The translations under genes and the position numbers were made by a program. The notes under the pieces are model-generated. The model saw only the letters and a list, made by a program, of their open reading frames with translations, ran no database searches and was not told where the DNA came from. From NCBI GenBank assembly GCA_020056205.1, contig JAGVIF010000435.1:1-6048 (forward strand): a DNA stretch of 6,048 bases, written 5' to 3'. The DNA is from Lentisphaeria bacterium. GTDB lineage: Bacteria; Verrucomicrobiota; Lentisphaeria; Victivallales; GWF2-50-93. Positions 6,040 to 6,048 of the stretch are shown one piece after another (positions within the stretch are counted from its first letter, which is position 1; each line of letters starts with the position of its first letter).

Positions 6040-6048
6040 ATGTCGAGG

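Larger units (their letters stand above)
5497..6048. other. Long AT-rich intergenic region downstream of ttrA
   Basis: These 552 nt hold no convincing gene. In order they contain a weak CGGC/GCCG hairpin (5509-5522), a probable terminator (5539-5566), four short tandem-repeat tracts (5584-5744), an A/T-rich stretch with a ribosome-binding-like AAAGGAG at 5771-5777, a 9-nt direct repeat, a candidate promoter, and the right copy of the flanking repeat. Base composition is clearly more AT-rich than in the operon. The minus-strand reading frame across 5197-5772 is an artefact of repeat translation and ttrA antisense. Confidence 0.7.

Noticed and set aside
1..6048. CRISPR array, tRNA or rRNA
   Set aside because: There are no regularly spaced identical repeats with spacers, no tRNA cloverleaf and no rRNA-like segments on either strand.

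Overview
The window carries one complete three-gene operon on the + strand (positions 160-5496) for a tetrathionate-reductase-like complex of the iron-sulfur molybdoenzyme (CISM) family. The order is ttrB (four-cluster ferredoxin subunit with a Tat signal), ttrC (NrfD-type quinol-oxidising membrane anchor), then ttrA (Tat-exported molybdopterin catalytic subunit). This B-C-A order matches the classical ttrBCA operon of enterobacteria. The genes are tightly packed, with gaps of 25 and 2 nt. Each has a clear Shine-Dalgarno site, and ttrA starts with GTG. The subunits would form a periplasm-facing respiratory reductase: TtrC oxidises membrane quinol, the TtrB clusters relay electrons, and TtrA reduces the terminal acceptor. 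Tetrathionate to thiosulfate is the best guess, but the substrate cannot be fixed from sequence alone. No ttrSR-type two-component genes lie in the window.

Layout: 1-94 is one copy of a repeat whose other copy, inverted, lies at 5951-6048. 95-159 holds a candidate -10 box, a short inverted repeat and the ttrB ribosome binding site. 160-5496 is the operon. 5539-5566 is a probable rho-independent terminator. 5584-5744 is a cluster of four kinds of short tandem repeat. 5745-5950 is AT-rich and ends in a candidate promoter pointing right. Nothing in 5497-6048 is convincingly a gene.

The organism is an anaerobically respiring bacterium with a Gram-negative-type envelope (Tat-exported molybdoenzyme with NrfD anchor). 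The coding DNA is moderately GC-rich and the downstream spacer much more AT-rich. Clustered short tandem repeats of the AATCGGA type recall intergenic DNA I associate with environmental anaerobes such as Lentisphaerae/PVC-like lineages. That placement is only a low-confidence impression.

The most unusual feature is the inverted pair of repeats enclosing the operon. An 18-nt core is perfectly conserved at 77-94 and 5951-5968. It extends to 32 of 38 matching positions, and a second conserved block lies exactly 72 nt further out in both copies. This could mark the operon as cargo between two inverted copies of a mobile or dispersed element.
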